Part shown: positions 46,301 to 59,031 of the stretch, one piece after another
Layout: every line of letters begins with the position of its first letter
How positions within the stretch are numbered: position 1 is the stretch's first letter
Source of the DNA: Nemertoderma westbladi
Lineage: Eukaryota > Xenacoelomorpha > Nemertodermatida > Nemertodermatidae
Assembly: GCA_032718475.1 (NCBI GenBank)
Contig: JAUCBJ010005891.1
Coordinates: 1-64,000, forward strand
DNA: 64,000 nt
Direction: 5' to 3'
The notes under the pieces: generated by a model
What the model was told of the DNA's origin: nothing
Seen by the model: the letters and a program-made list of their open reading frames with translations, nothing else
The model's database searches: none
Made by a program: the position numbers and the translations under genes

Positions 46301-47871
46301 ATCTTGCCATATATTCTGGACCACATGCTGCGTCTTTGTGGGGGGGGGGGGGGGGGGGAGATTTAATCGGTCTGCCGCTATACGACGAAATTTCTGAAAG
46401 TGAGATCCGTCTCTCATTTCGTTATCCGTTATTCAAGATGAAACTTGGCCGATGTACGTATGTACTATTCATCCATAGGCTGTGTCTTTGTGGGGCTGGA
46501 GACCCTAATCCATCTTCAGTTCTCACTATACCGCTAGAGTCAGAAATGTCTGAATAGAAATGAAAGAGGTAAAAAGTGATTAGGCGAAATCTGCTTAAAA
46601 TTTGCTAATACAGTAATACTTTCGAATTAGTACTTAAATTAAATTTAAGTCACGTGCTGCGCGAAGGCCCCACTTCGTGTATTTAACGTTAACCAGCGCT
46701 GCCATTGTAGGCATAGATACGTGTTAAACAACCCGGTTTCGTTTTATTTACGTCAGAAAAATGTATTTGTGTAGCTTTATTGTTTTTTTCTCATAAAATT
46801 CTGAAATCTTAAATATGCAATATTGGCCTTTCTGAGATAGAATTTTCTTGAAAATCCTTATAATTGTAAATGTTTGATTCAAGTTTTTTCGTTGTAATCA
46901 TTTACGCTGTACAGAACCTGCCGAAACTTTTTTCATTACTAATTTTTAACCTGGGGGATGTTTCCGAAGTTTATAATAACTTCGTGGTAATAAATTTGCG
47001 TAAAAATGACTTTGGATGTACAATAATTATAAAAATGCAGGGACCCCACATTGTGTAGCTGTCAGCATACCTGAACGGTTACGACACGAGTTCGATCCCA
47101 GCTGGTGGTGAATTCATTGTTTCGCTAGTATTATTGCTATAGAGTTGTCGCCAAAGTTATTGTTTTTTTTTCATTTATATTTATTTAATCTAAGTATATT
47201 AAAAAATATCGTGACCAGTCAGAACAACATATACGAAATGCAAATGACCCAAGAACGCATTATGCATCATTTTACAAAAGCAATTCATTGAAATTGTGTG
47301 GGTCTCTGTGACAAAATCCTGGAGGCAAAACAGCAGCTAAATAATAATGTTAATTTTCATGTGTTGTTTGGCCACTCTGAAAAATAACAAATAAAATAAT
47401 TGTTCATTATAAAATTATCTAACCGTGGCCCCATTTTATAATTACTCATTATTTCTTCCCGCAACTCTGTGCAAAAAATTATAATCCACCCACACTGAGG
47501 CTAATGAGTTAGTTATTCTCGATTCTACTGTGTATGGTTATTTGTAATACCGAGTAACCGTAAACCTTAGATAGAAAAAGGTTGCAACAACATTATTGAA
47601 GCTTTACAATATTATTTATTACAATAACATAATTATTAATATTTTTAATTAGTTTTACACTGACGAACTCATTTGCGTATGTTTCTGTACTTTTTATAGA
47701 CTTTATCTGTTAACAAATAATGTTTCTCTATAGTTTGTTTCTATTTCTAACTGCAGACTGCCCCATATGTAGTATTAATTAATCGACAATCATATAAAAT
47801 AATATGATTTACTATTGGTTGTTTAGTTAACCTGTCGCAGTTGCTATAGTTACCTCCGTTCCATTCCCCAG
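46301..47871. other. intron; decayed repeat, one SINE, no gene seen
   Basis: A further diverged part of the 315-bp repeat continues to about 46560, with a poly-G tract at 46339-46356. A family B SINE lies at 47052-47150. Confidence 0.6.
47052..47150 (+). mobile_element. tRNA-derived SINE, family B
   Basis: TGTAGCTGTCAGCATACCTG and the B box GAGTTCGATCCCAGCTGG, with the tail GCTATAGAGTTG, match the SINE pair at 11040-11375. Confidence 0.7.
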
Positions 47872-47928
47872 ATTCGAAGACGCCTCCCCCAGAGGGAACA
47901 GATCGCTCCGCTTAACTTCAGCACCGCG
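47872..47928 (+). CDS. DCTN1: DCTN1 exon: short inter-coil exon
   Basis: 19 codons in phase 0, acceptor CATTCCCCAG, donor GCG/GTGAGT. IRRRLPQREQIAPLNFSTA follows ...EFSRK and matches vertebrate [21 protein letters not shown]. It is too short for length-filtered gene finders. Confidence 0.9.
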
Positions 47929-48079
47929 GTGAGTTAGCTGTTTCTATGGTAACCCTGTTTCTTATCTTATACTTTCTTACTTACAAATTATTTCTGGATT
48001 CCTTACGCGATAATTTATAACATTTCATTAACAAACTGGAGTTCGTGACGAGTTCATACTGTATTTATTATCTTTTGGA

Positions 48080-48155
48080 GCGGGGTAGCTCAGTTGGTTT
48101 AGCGCCGGACCTGTAATCTATTGGTTGTAGGTTCGAGCCCCACCAGGGTCTACCG
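48080..48155 (+). mobile_element. tRNA-derived SINE, family A
   Basis: GGGTAGCTCAGTTGGTTTAG (A box) and GGTTGTAGGTTCGAGCCCC (B box) match the copy at 10790-10925. It lies just upstream of the 36-bp array. Confidence 0.75.
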
Positions 48156-48221
48156 AGCCGTTAATTTTTATGGGGTCGATATAATGAGTACCAGTTAAAT
48201 TACTGGGAGCAAAACTTTGGA

Positions 48222-51200
48222 TTGGAGAAGCGCCCACCCCTACCTTCGTGTATCAGATAGGAGTAGCGCCCACCCCTACCTTCGGGTAGCAGATAGGAGT
48301 AGCACCCACCCCTACCTTCGTGTATCAGATAGGAGTAGCGCCCACCCCTACCTTCGGGTAGCAGATAGGAGTAGCACCCACCCCTACCTTCGTGTATCAG
48401 ATAGGAGTAGCGCCCACCCCTACCTTCGGGTAGCAGATAGGAGTAGCGCCCACCCCTACTTTCGGGTAGCAGATAGGAGTAGCGCCCAACCCTACCTTCG
48501 GGTAGCAGATAGGAGTAGCGCCCACCCCTACCTTCGGGTAGCAGATAGGAGTAGCGCCCACCCCTACCTTCGAGTAGCAGATAGGAGTAGCGCCCACCCC
48601 TACCTTCGGGTAGCAGATAGGAGTAGCGCCCACCCCTACTTTCGGGTAGCAGATAGGAGTAGCGCCCAACCCTACCTTTGGGTAGCAGATAGGAGTAGCG
48701 CCCACCCCTACCTTCGGGTAGCAAATAGGAGTAGCGCCCACCCCTACCTTCGAGTAGCAGATAGGAGTAGCGCCCACCCCTACCTTAGCGTAGCAGATAG
48801 GAGTAGCGCCCACCCCTACTTTCGGGTAGCAGATAGGAGTAGCGCCCAACCCTACCTTCGGGTAGCAGATAGGAGTAGCGCCCACCCCTACCTTCGGGTA
48901 GCAGATAGGAGAAGCGCCCACCCCTACCTTCGGGTATCAGATAGGAGTAGCGCCCACCCCTACCTTCGGGTAGCAGATAGGAGTAGCGCCCACCCCTACT
49001 TTCGGGTAGCAGATAGGAGTAGCGCCCAACCCTACCTTCGGGTAGCAGATAGGAGTAGCGCCCACCCCTACCTTCGGGTAGCAGATAGGAGTAGCGCCCA
49101 CCCCTACCTTCGAGTAGCAGATAGGAGTAGCGCCCACCCCTACCTTAGCGTAGCAGATAGGAGTAGCACCCACCCCTACCTTCGTGTATCAGATAGGAGT
49201 AGCGCCCATCCCTACCTTCGGGTAGCAGATAGGAGTAGCGCCCACCCCTACCTTCGGGTAGCAGATAGGAGTAGCGCCCACCCCTACTTTCGGGTAGCAG
49301 ATAGGTGTAGCGCCCACCCCTACCTTCGGGTAGCAGATAGGAGTAGCGCCCACCCATAACTTCGAGTAGCAGATAGGAGTAGCTCCCACCCCTACCTTCG
49401 GGTAGCAGATAGGAGTAGCGCCCACCCCTACCTTCGGGTAGCAGATAAGAGTAACGCCCACCCCTACCTTCGGGTAGCAGATAGGAGTAGCGCCCACCCC
49501 TACCTTCGGGTAGCAGATAGGAGTAGCGCCCACCCCTACCTTCGGGTAGCAGATAGGAGTAGCGCCCACCCCTACCTTCGGGTAGCAGATAAGAGTAACG
49601 CCCACCCCTACCTTCGGGTAGCAGATAGGAGTAGCGCCCAACCCTACCTTCGGGTTGCAGATAGGAGTAGCGCCACCCATACCCTCGGGTAGCAGATAGG
49701 AGTAGCACCCACCCCTACCTTCGGGTAGCAGATAAGAGTAACGCCCACCCCTACCTTCGGGTAGCAGATAGGAGTAGCGCCCACCCCTACCTTCGGGTAG
49801 CAGATAGGAGTAGCGCCCACCCCTACCTTCGGGTAGCAGATAGGAGTAGCGCCCACCCCTACCTTCGGGTAGCAGATAGGAGTAGCGCCCACCCCTACCT
49901 TCGGGTAGCAGATAAGAGTAACGCCCACCCCTACCTTCGGGTAGCAGATAGGAGTAGCGCCCACCCCTACCTTCGGGTAGCAGATAGGAGTAGCGCCCAC
50001 CCCTACCTTCGGGTAGCAGATAAGAGTAACGCCCACCCCTACCTTCGGGTAGCAGATAGGAGTAGCGCCCAACCCTACCTTCGGGTTGCAGATAGGAGTA
50101 GCGCCCACCCCTACCTTCGGGTAGCAGATAGGAGTAGCGCCCACCCCTACCTTCGGGTAGCAGATAGGAGTAGCGCCCACCCCTACCTTCGGGTAGCAGA
50201 TAGGAGTAGCGCCCAACCCTACCTTCGGGTAGCAGATAGGAGTAGCGCCCACCCCTACCTTCGGGTAGCAGATAGGAGTAGCGCCCACCCCTACCTTCGG
50301 GTTGCAGATAGGAGTAGCGCCACCCATACCCTCGGGTAGCAGATAGGAGTAGCGCCCACCCCTATCCTCGGGTAGCAGATAGGAGTAGCGCCCACCCCTA
50401 CCTTCGGGTAGCAGATAGGAGTAGCGCCCACCCCTACCTTCGGGTAGCAGATAGGAGTAGCGCCACCCATACCCTCGGGTAGCAGATAGGAGTAGCGCCC
50501 ACCCCTACCTTCGGGTAGCAGATAGGAGTAGCGCCCACCCCTACCTTCGGGTAGCAGATAGGAGTAGCGCCCACCCCTACCTTCGGGTAGCAGATAGGAG
50601 TAGCGCCCACCCCTACCTTCGGGTAGCAGATAGGAGTAGCGCCCAACCCTACCTTCGGGTTGCAGATAGGAGTAGCGCCACCCATACCCTCGGGTAGCAG
50701 ATAGGAGTAGCGCCCACCCCTACCTTCGGGTAGCAGATAGGAGTAGCGCCCACCCCTACCTTCGGGTAGCAGATAGGAGTAGCGCCCAACCCTACCTTCG
50801 GGTTGCAGATAGGAGTAGCGCCACCCATACCCTCGGGTAGCAGATAGGAGTAGCGCCCACCCCTATCCTCGGGTAGCAGATAGGAGTAGCGCCCACCCCT
50901 ACCTTCGGGTAGCAGATAGGAGTAGCTCCCACCCCTACCCTCGGGTAGCAGATAGGAGTAGCGCCCACCCCTACCTTAGCGTAGCAGATAGGAGTAGCAC
51001 CCACCCCTACCCTCGGGTAGCAGATAGGAGTAGCGCCACCCATACCCTCGGGTAGCAGATAGGAGTAGCACCCACCCCTACCTTCGGGTAGCAGATAGGA
51101 GTAGCGCCCACCCCTACCCTTGGGAAGCAGATAGGAGTAGCGCCCACCCATACCTTCGGGTAGCAGATAGGAGTAGCGCCCACGCCTACCTTCGGGTAGC

Positions 51201-54200
51201 AGATAGGAGTAGCGCCACCCATACCCTCGGGTAGCAGATAGGAGTAGCGCCCACCCCTACCTTCGGGTAGCAGATAGGAGTAGCGCCCACCCCTACCTTC
51301 GGGTAGCAGATAGGAGTAGCGCCCACCCCTACCCTCGGGTAGCAGATAGGAGTAGCGCCCACCCCTACCTTCGGGTAGCAGATAGGAGTAGCGCCCACCC
51401 CTACCTTCGGGTAGCAGATAGGAGTAGCGCCCACCCCTACCCTCGCGTAGCAGATAGGAGTAGCGCCCACCCCTACCTTCGGGTAGCAGATAGGAGTAGC
51501 GCCCACCCCTACCTTCGGGTAGCAGATAGGAGTAGCGCCCACCCCTACCCTCGCGTAGCAGATAGGAGTAGCGCCCACCCCTACCTTAGCGTAGCAGATA
51601 GGAGTAGCACCCACCCCTACCCTCGGGTAGCAGATAGGAGTAGCGCCCACCCATACCCTCGGGTAGCAGATAGGAGTAGCACCCACCCCTACCTTCGGGT
51701 AGCAGATAGGAGTAGCGCCCACCCCTACCCTCGGGAAGCAGATAGGAGTAGCGCCCACCCATACCTTCGGGTAGCAGATAGGAGTAGCGCCCACCCCTAC
51801 CTTCGGGTAGCAGATAGGAGTAGCGCCCACCCCTATCCTCGGGTAGCAGATAGGAGTAGCGCCCACCCCTATACCTTTTGGTAGCAGATAGGAGTAGCGC
51901 CCACCCCTATCCTCGGGTAGCAGATAGGAGTAGCGCCCACCCCTACCTTCGTGTATCAGATAGGAGTAGCGCCCACCCCTACCTTCGGGTAGCAGATAGG
52001 AGTAGCGCCCACCCCTACCTTAGCGTGTAGCAGATAGGAGTAGCGCCCACCCCTACCTTCGGGTAGCAGATAGGAGTAGCGCCCACCCCATACCTTCGGG
52101 TAGCAGATAGGAGTAGCGCCCACCCCTACCTTCGGGTAGCAGATAGGAGTAGCGCCCACCCCTATCCTCGGGTAGCAGATAGGAGTAGCGCCCACCCCTA
52201 TACCTTTTGGTAGCAGATAGGAGTAGCGCCCACCCCTATCCTCGGGTAGCAGATAGGAGTAGCGCCCACCCCTACCTTCGTGTATCAGATAGGAGTAGCG
52301 CCCACCCCTACCTTCGGGTAGCAGATAGGAGTAGCGCCTACCCCTATACCTTCGTGTAGCAGATAGAGTAGCGCCCACCCACTACCTTCGAGTAGCAGAT
52401 AGGAGTAGCGCCCACCCCTACCTTCGGGTAGCAGATAGGAGTAGCACCCACCCCTACCTTCGGGTAGCAGATAGGAGTAGCGCCCACCCCTACCTTCGGG
52501 TAGCAGATAGGAGTAGCGCCCACCCCTATCCTCGGGTAGCAGATAGGAGTAGCGCCCACCCCGACCTTCGAGTAGCAGATAGGAGTAGCGCCCACCCCTA
52601 TACCTTTTGGTAGCAGATAGGAGTAGCGCCCACCCCTAACTTCGAGTAGCAGATAGGAGTAGCGCCTACCCCTTTACCTTCGTGTAGCAGATAGAGTAGC
52701 GCCCACCCCTATCCTCGGGTAGCAGATAGGAGTAGCGCCCACCCCTACCCTCGTGTAGCAGATAGGAGTAGCGCCCACCCCTACCCTCGGGTAGCAGATA
52801 GGAGTAGCGCCCACCCCTACCTTAGCGTAGCAGATAGGAGTAGCGCCCACCCCTACCCTCGGGTAGCAGATAGGATTAGCGCCCACCCATACCCTCGGGT
52901 AGCAGATAGGAGTAGCACCCACCCCTACCTTCGGGTAGCAGATAGGAGTAGCGCCCACCCCTACCCTCGGGAAGCAGATAGGAGTAGCGCCCACTCATAC
53001 CTTCGGGTAGCAGATAGGAGTAGCGCCCACCCCTACCTTCGGGTAGCAGATAGGAGTAGCGCCCACCCCTATCCTCGGGTAGCAGATAGGAGTAGCGCCC
53101 ACCCCTATACCTTTTGGTAGCAGATAGGAGTAGCGCCCACCCCTATCCTCGGGTAGCAGATAGGAGTAGCGCCCACCCCTACCTTCGTGTATCAGATAGG
53201 AGTAGCGCCCACCCCTACCTTCGAGTAGCAGATAGGAGTAGCGCCCACCCCTATACCTTTTGGTAGCAGATAGGAGTAGCGCCCACCCCTACCTTCGAGT
53301 AGCAGATAGGAGTAGCGCCTACCCCTATACCTTCGTGTAGCAGATAGAGTAGCGCCCACCCCTACCTTCGGGTAGCAGATAGGAGTAGCACCCACCCCTT
53401 CCTTCGGGTAGCAGATAGGAGTAGCGCCCACCCCTACCTTCGGGTAGCAGATAGGAGTAGCGCCCACCCCTACTTTCGGGTAGCAGATAGGAGTAGCGCC
53501 CAACCCTACCTTCGGGTAGCAGATAGGAGTAGCGCCCACCCCTACCTTCGGGTAGCAGATAGGAGTAGCGCCCACCCCTACCTTCGAGTAGCAGATAGGA
53601 GTAGCGCCCACCCCTACCTTAGCGTAGCAGATAGGAGTAGCGCCCACCCCTACTTTCGGGTAGCAGATAGGAGTAGCGCCCAACCCTACCTTCGGGTAGC
53701 AGATAGGAGTAGCGCCCACCCCTACCTTCGGGTAGCAGATAGGAGAAGCGCCCACCCCTACCTTCGGGTATCAGATAGGAGTAGCGCCCACCCCTACCTT
53801 CGGGTAGCAGATAGGAGTAGCGCCCACCCCTACTTTCGGGTAGCAGATAGGAGTAGCGCCCAACCCTACCTTCGGGTAGCAGATAGGAGTAGCGCCCACC
53901 CCTACCTTCGGGTAGCAGATAGGAGTAGCGCCCACCCCTACCTTCGAGTAGCAGATAGGAGTAGCGCCCACCCCTACCTTAGCGTAGCAGATAGGAGTAG
54001 CACCCACCCCTACCTTCGTGTATCAGATAGGAGTAGCGCCCATCCCTACCTTCGGGTAGCAGATAGGAGTAGCGCCCACCCCTACCTTCGGGTAGCAGAT
54101 AGGAGTAGCGCCCACCCCTACTTTCGGGTAGCAGATAGGTGTAGCGCCCACCCCTACCTTCGGGTAGCAGATAGGAGTAGCGCCCACCCATAACTTCGAG

Positions 54201-57200
54201 TAGCAGATAGGAGTAGCTCCCACCCCTACCTTCGGGTAGCAGATAGGAGTAGCGCCCACCCCTACCTTCGGGTAGCAGATAAGAGTAACGCCCACCCCTA
54301 CCTTCGGGTAGCAGATAGGAGTAGCGCCCACCCCTACCTTCGGGTAGCAGATAGGAGTAGCGCCCACCCCTACCTTCGGGTAGCAGATAGGAGTAGCGCC
54401 CACCCCTACCTTCGGGTAGCAGATAAGAGTAACGCCCACCCCTACCTTCGGGTAGCAGATAGGAGTAGCGCCCAACCCTACCTTCGGGTTGCAGATAGGA
54501 GTAGCGCCACCCATACCCTCGGGTAGCAGATAGGAGTAGCGCCCACCCCTACCCTCGGGTAGCAGATAGGAGTAGCGCCCAACCCTACCTTCGGGTAGCA
54601 GATAAGAGTAACGCCCACCCCTACCTTCGGGTAGCAGATAGGAGTAGCGCCCAACCCTACCTTCGGGTTGCAGATAGGAGTAGCGCCACCCATACCCTCG
54701 GGTAGCAGATAGGAGTAGCGCCCACCCCTACCTTCGGGTAGCAGATAGGAGTAGCGCCCACCCCTACCTTCGGGTAGCAGATAAGAGTAACGCCCACCCC
54801 TACCTTCGGGTAGCAGATAGGAGTAGCGCCCAACCCTACCTTCGGGTTGCAGATAGGAGTAGCGCCACCCATACCCTCGGGTAGCAGATAGGAGTAGCGC
54901 CCACCCCTACCCTCGGGTAGCAGATAAGAGTAACGCCCACCCCTACCTTCGGGTAGCAGATAGGAGTAGCGCCCAACCCTACCTTCGGGTTGCAGATAGG
55001 AGTAGCGCCACCCATACCCTCGGGTAGCAGATAGGAGTAACGCCCACCCCTACCTTCGGGTAGCAGATAGGAGTAGCACCCACCCCTACCCTCGGGTAGC
55101 AGATAGGAGTAGCGCCCACCCCTACCTTCGGGTAGCAGATAGGAGTAGCGCCCAACCCTACCTTCGGGTTGCAGATAGGAGTAGCGCCACCCCTACCTTC
55201 GGGTAGCAGATAAGAGTAACGCCCACCCCTACCTTCGGGTAGCAGATAGGAGTAGCGCCCAACCCTACCTTCGGGTTGCAGATAGGAGTAGCGCCACCCC
55301 TACCTTCGGGTAGCAGATAAGAGTAACGCCCACCCCTACCTTCGGGTAGCAGATAGGAGTAGCACCCACCCCTACCCTCGGGTAGCAGATAGGAGTAGCG
55401 CCCACCCCTACCCTCGGGTAGCAGATAGGAGTAGCGCCCAACCCTACCTTCGGGTAGCAGATAAGAGTAACGCCCACCCCTACCTTCGGGTAGCAGATAG
55501 GAGTAGCGCCCAACCCTACCTTCGGGTTGCAGATAGGAGTAGCGCCACCCATACCCTCGGGTAGCAGATAGGAGTAGCGCCCACCCCTACCTTCGGGTAG
55601 CAGATAGGAGTAGCGCCCACCCCTACCTTCGGGTAGCAGATAAGAGTAACGCCCACCCCTACCTTCGGGTAGCAGATAGGAGTAGCGCCCAACCCTACCT
55701 TCGGGTTGCAGATAGGAGTAGCGCCACCCATACCCTCGGGTAGCAGATAGGAGTAGCGCCCACCCCTACCCTCGGGTAGCAGATAAGAGTAACGCCCACC
55801 CCTACCTTCGGGTAGCAGATAGGAGTAGCGCCCAACCCTACCTTCGGGTTGCAGATAGGAGTAGCGCCACCCATACCCTCGGGTAGCAGATAGGAGTAGC
55901 GCCCACCCCTACCTTCGGGTAGCAGATAGGAGTAGCGCCCACCCCTACCTTCGGGTAGCAGATAGGAGTAGCTCCCACCCCTACCCTCGGGTAGCAGATA
56001 GGAGTAGCGCCCACCCCTACCTTCGGGTAGCAGATAGGAGTAGCTCCCACCCCTACCCTCGGGTAGCAGATAGGAGTAGCTCCCACCCCTACCCTCGGGT
56101 AGCAGATAGGAGTAGCGCCACCCATACCCTCGGGTAGCAGATAGGAGTAGCACCCACCCCTACCTTCGGGTAGCAGATAGGAGTAGCTCCCACCCCTACC
56201 CTCGGGTAGCAGATAGGAGTAGCTCCCACCCCTACCCTCGGGTAGCAGATAGGAGTAGCGCCACCCATACCCTCGGGTAGCAGATAGGAGTAGCACCCAC
56301 CCCTACCTTCGGGTAGCAGATAGGAGTAGCGCCCACCCCTACCCTTGGGAAGCAGATAGGAGTAGCGCCCACCCATACCTTCGGGTAGCAGATAGGAGTA
56401 GCGCCCACCCCTACCTTCGGGTAGCAGATAGGAGTAGCGCCCACCCATACCCTCGGGTAGCAGATAGGAGTAGCACCCACCCCTACCTTCGGGTAGCAGA
56501 TAGGAGTAGCGCCCACCCCTACCCTCGGGAAGCAGATAGGAGTAGCGCCCACCCATACCTTCGGGTAGCAGATAGGAGTAGCGCCCACCCCTACCTTCGG
56601 GTAGCAGATAGGAGTAGCGCCCACCCCTATCCTCGGGTAGCAGATAGGAGTAGCGCCCACCCCTATACCTTTTGGTAGCAGATAGGAGTAGCGCCCACCC
56701 CTATCCTCGGGTAGCAGATAGGAGTAGCGCCCACCCCTACCTTCGTGTATCAGATAGGAGTAGCGCCCACCCCTACCTTCGAGTAGCAGATAGGAGTAGC
56801 GCCCACCCCTATACCTTTTGGTAGCAGATAGGAGTAGCGCCCACCCCTACCTTCGAGTAGCAGATAGGAGTAGCGCCTACCCCTATACCTTCGTGTAGCA
56901 GATAGAGTAGCGCCCACCCCTACCTTCGGGTAGCAGATAGGAGTAGCACCCACCCCTTCCTTCGGGTAGCAGATAGGAGTAGCGCCCACCCCTACCTTCG
57001 GGTAGCAGATAGGAGTAGCGCCCACCCCTATCCTCGGGTAGCAGATAGGAGTAGCGCCCACCCCTACCTTTTGGTAGCAGATAGGAGTAGCGCCCACCCC
57101 GACCTTCGAGTAGCAGATAGGAGTAGCGCCCACCCCTATACCTTTTGGTAGCAGATAGGAGTAGCGCCCACCCCTACCCTCGGGTAGCAGATAGGAGTAG

Positions 57201-57295
57201 CGCCCACCCCTACCTTTTGGTAGCAGATAGGAGTAGCGCCCACCCCTACCCTCGGGTAGCAGATAGGAGTAGCGCCCACCCCTACCTTCGGGTAG
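48222..57295. repeat. 9.07 kb minisatellite, 36-bp unit, about 252 copies
   Basis: The unit is built from CCCACCCCTACCTTCGGGTAG then CAGATAGGAGTAGCG, without its first or last base counted twice. Most units contain CTACC-TTCG-GGTAG, which in RNA makes a five-pair stem with a C(UUCG)G loop. Variants (CTCGGG, TTCGTGTA, TTTTGG, CAACCC) form higher-order blocks. Thirty-six is divisible by three and stops are rare, so long false ORFs occur on both strands. It lies in the intron between the 47872 and 58329 exons. Confidence 0.98.
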
Positions 57296-57615
57296 TCCTC
57301 CATGTGTTAAACTACCCTGTGTCATGATAGCTGTTGTCTCTAGATCTACTATTGCGGTATAAAAAAGACAGTCACACAGCGTCAGACTACGGAAATGAAT
57401 GTAAACGTGTCATTTTCAAATTGGCTACGACATTATGACATGTGACTGTAAATATCAGTTTGACAATTACACTTTGACTTAATGACATGTCTAAATGTCA
57501 ATTTGAAAATGATATTTTTACATTCACCGAACATTTCGAAAATGTTATATTATAGTGTTATAGACAGTCGTAGTATTATTATATTAATAAAGTACAGGTG
57601 CTGGGTTTATTATCT
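57296..57615. other. intron; no gene seen
   Basis: Unique-looking sequence. TGACATGT words and near-complementary stretches at 57405-57530 (CATTTTCAAATTG against CAATTTGAAAATG) could form a hairpin of about 120 bp. Confidence 0.5.
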
Positions 57616-57823
57616 CTTGTGTATTATTCAACTCACTCGTGCTGCTCGTTCGCTTGAATAGTCACAATCGAGTATTATTCAACTCACTCGTGCTGCTCGT
57701 TCGCTTGAATAGTCACAATCGAGTATTATTCAACTCACTCGTGCTGCTCGTTCGCTTGAATAGTCACAATCGAGTATTATTCAACTCACTCGTGCTGCTC
57801 GTTCGCTTGAATAGTCACAATCG
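57616..57823. repeat. 51-bp minisatellite, 4 copies
   Basis: Units read GAGTATTATTCAACTCACTC, then GTGCTGCTCGTTCGCTTGAA and TAGTCACAATC. Each contains a TTCAA...TTGAA inverted motif. Confidence 0.95.
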
Positions 57824-57906
57824 AACCAGCCTAAATACTTTTGTATTCAATATCAAGTCGGTGTGAAATACGGCGTTAAATAAAGTAAATAGCGATTAAA
57901 TCTTCT

Positions 57907-58006
57907 ACCGCCCTGGTTGCTCAGTGGTCTTAGGACACACACTCGGCTGATGATAACCGGAAGTTTGAAACCTAGGTACCGCGTTCGAGCCCCAATAGGG
58001 GCGGTT
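57907..58006 (+). mobile_element. tRNA-like sequence with long variable region (SINE or pseudogene)
   Basis: It has a possible 7-bp acceptor stem (CCGCCCT against GGGGCGG), the A-box-like TTGCTCAGTGGTCTTAGG and the B box CGTTCGAGCCCC. Spacing would fit a class II (Ser/Leu) tRNA, but the anticodon arm does not fold cleanly. Confidence 0.45.
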
Positions 58007-58328
58007 GATATTTTTCGCTATGGAGAGCATTATCATAATGTACTATAACATATATATTTATTCGCCGTCACCCACCCCACAACAATTCATTTATAATAAA
58101 GTAAATTCCATGCTTTAGGCTACATGATACCGACTGATTTTTTGCGATATTATTTCAGTTTAGTTTAGTGGTAGTGGTACAGTATTACAAGCTTAAGCTG
58201 AGGTTTAACTCATGCGTTCTGCCCAAGGTCAAGCGTCAAGTTATGCCTAAACTTTAGTTATATTTTGGTTACAATGAACTGATAGTCTGCTTTACTAACA
58301 TTGATTAAACCTTTCTGCTCTGCTTTAG

Positions 58329-58531
58329 GTTTACGACCAAATAACCGAGTGCGGGATTGAGTTGAATAAAATCGTAAAAACGTTCCAGAACGTTGGCGCC
58401 AATGTCATGCAGTCAGGCTGTCTGCTTAACGACAACGAAATGTTACCAGTAGACAAACTCGATGATTTTCTGTCTAAAGCCGTAGCATTGGTGTACCAAG
58501 ACAAGCGTGATAAACCAATGGATATGATACG
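58329..58531 (+). CDS. DCTN1: DCTN1 exon: inter-coil domain, 3' end duplicated in tandem
   Basis: 67 codons plus two bases, acceptor TGCTTTAG, donor CG/GTTAGC. VYDQITECGIELNKIVKTFQ and KLDDFLSKAVALVYQDKRD follow the vertebrate SDTLLDCRKHLTWVV ... LEELAFKASEQIYG pattern. The split CGG arginine joins KSFVSITNTMN in the next exon. The last about 17 bases and the donor are the first unit of a 35-bp array. Confidence 0.93.
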
Positions 58532-59031
58532 GTTAGCTTAGCTTATTAACCAATGGATATGATACGGTTAGCTTAGCTTATTAACCAATGGATATGATAC
58601 GGTTAGCTTAGCTTATTAACCAATGGATATGATACGGTTAGCTTAGCTTATTAACCAATGGATATGATACGGTTAGCTTAGCTTATTAACCAATGGATAT
58701 GATACGGTTAGCTTAGCTTATTAACCAATGGATATGATACGGTTAGCTTAGCTTATTAACCAATGGATATGATACGGTTAGCTTAGATTATTAACCAATG
58801 GATATGATACGGTTAGCTTAGCTTATTAACCAATGGATATGATACGGTTAGCTTAGCTTATTAACCAATGGATATGATACGGTTAGCTTAGCTTATTAAC
58901 CAATGGATATGATACGGTTAGCTTAGCTTATTAACCAATGGATATGATACGGTTAGCTTAGCTTATTAACCAATGGATATGATACGGTTAGCTTAGCTTA
59001 TTAACCAATGGATATGATACGGTTAGCTTAG
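58514..59031. repeat. 35-bp minisatellite containing exon end plus splice donor
   Basis: The unit is GTTAGCTTAGCTTATTAACC plus AATGGATATGATACG. Fifteen copies of ATACG/GTTAGC start at 58532 and recur every 35 bp to 59022. The unit carries TAG in the continuing frame, so only the first donor preserves the protein. Confidence 0.97.

Noticed and set aside
48217-49359. Long open frames across the 36-bp array (for example 380 codons, plus strand)
   Set aside because: The unit length is divisible by three and has no stop in several frames on both strands. Frames shift with each indel, so they are repeat artefacts, not a repeat protein.
48222-57295. CRISPR array
   Set aside because: Units are contiguous with no unique spacers, and the window is animal nuclear DNA.
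57907-58006. Functional class II tRNA gene
   Set aside because: Acceptor and B box look right, but the anticodon arm and D arm do not pair properly. Kept only as a tRNA-like element.
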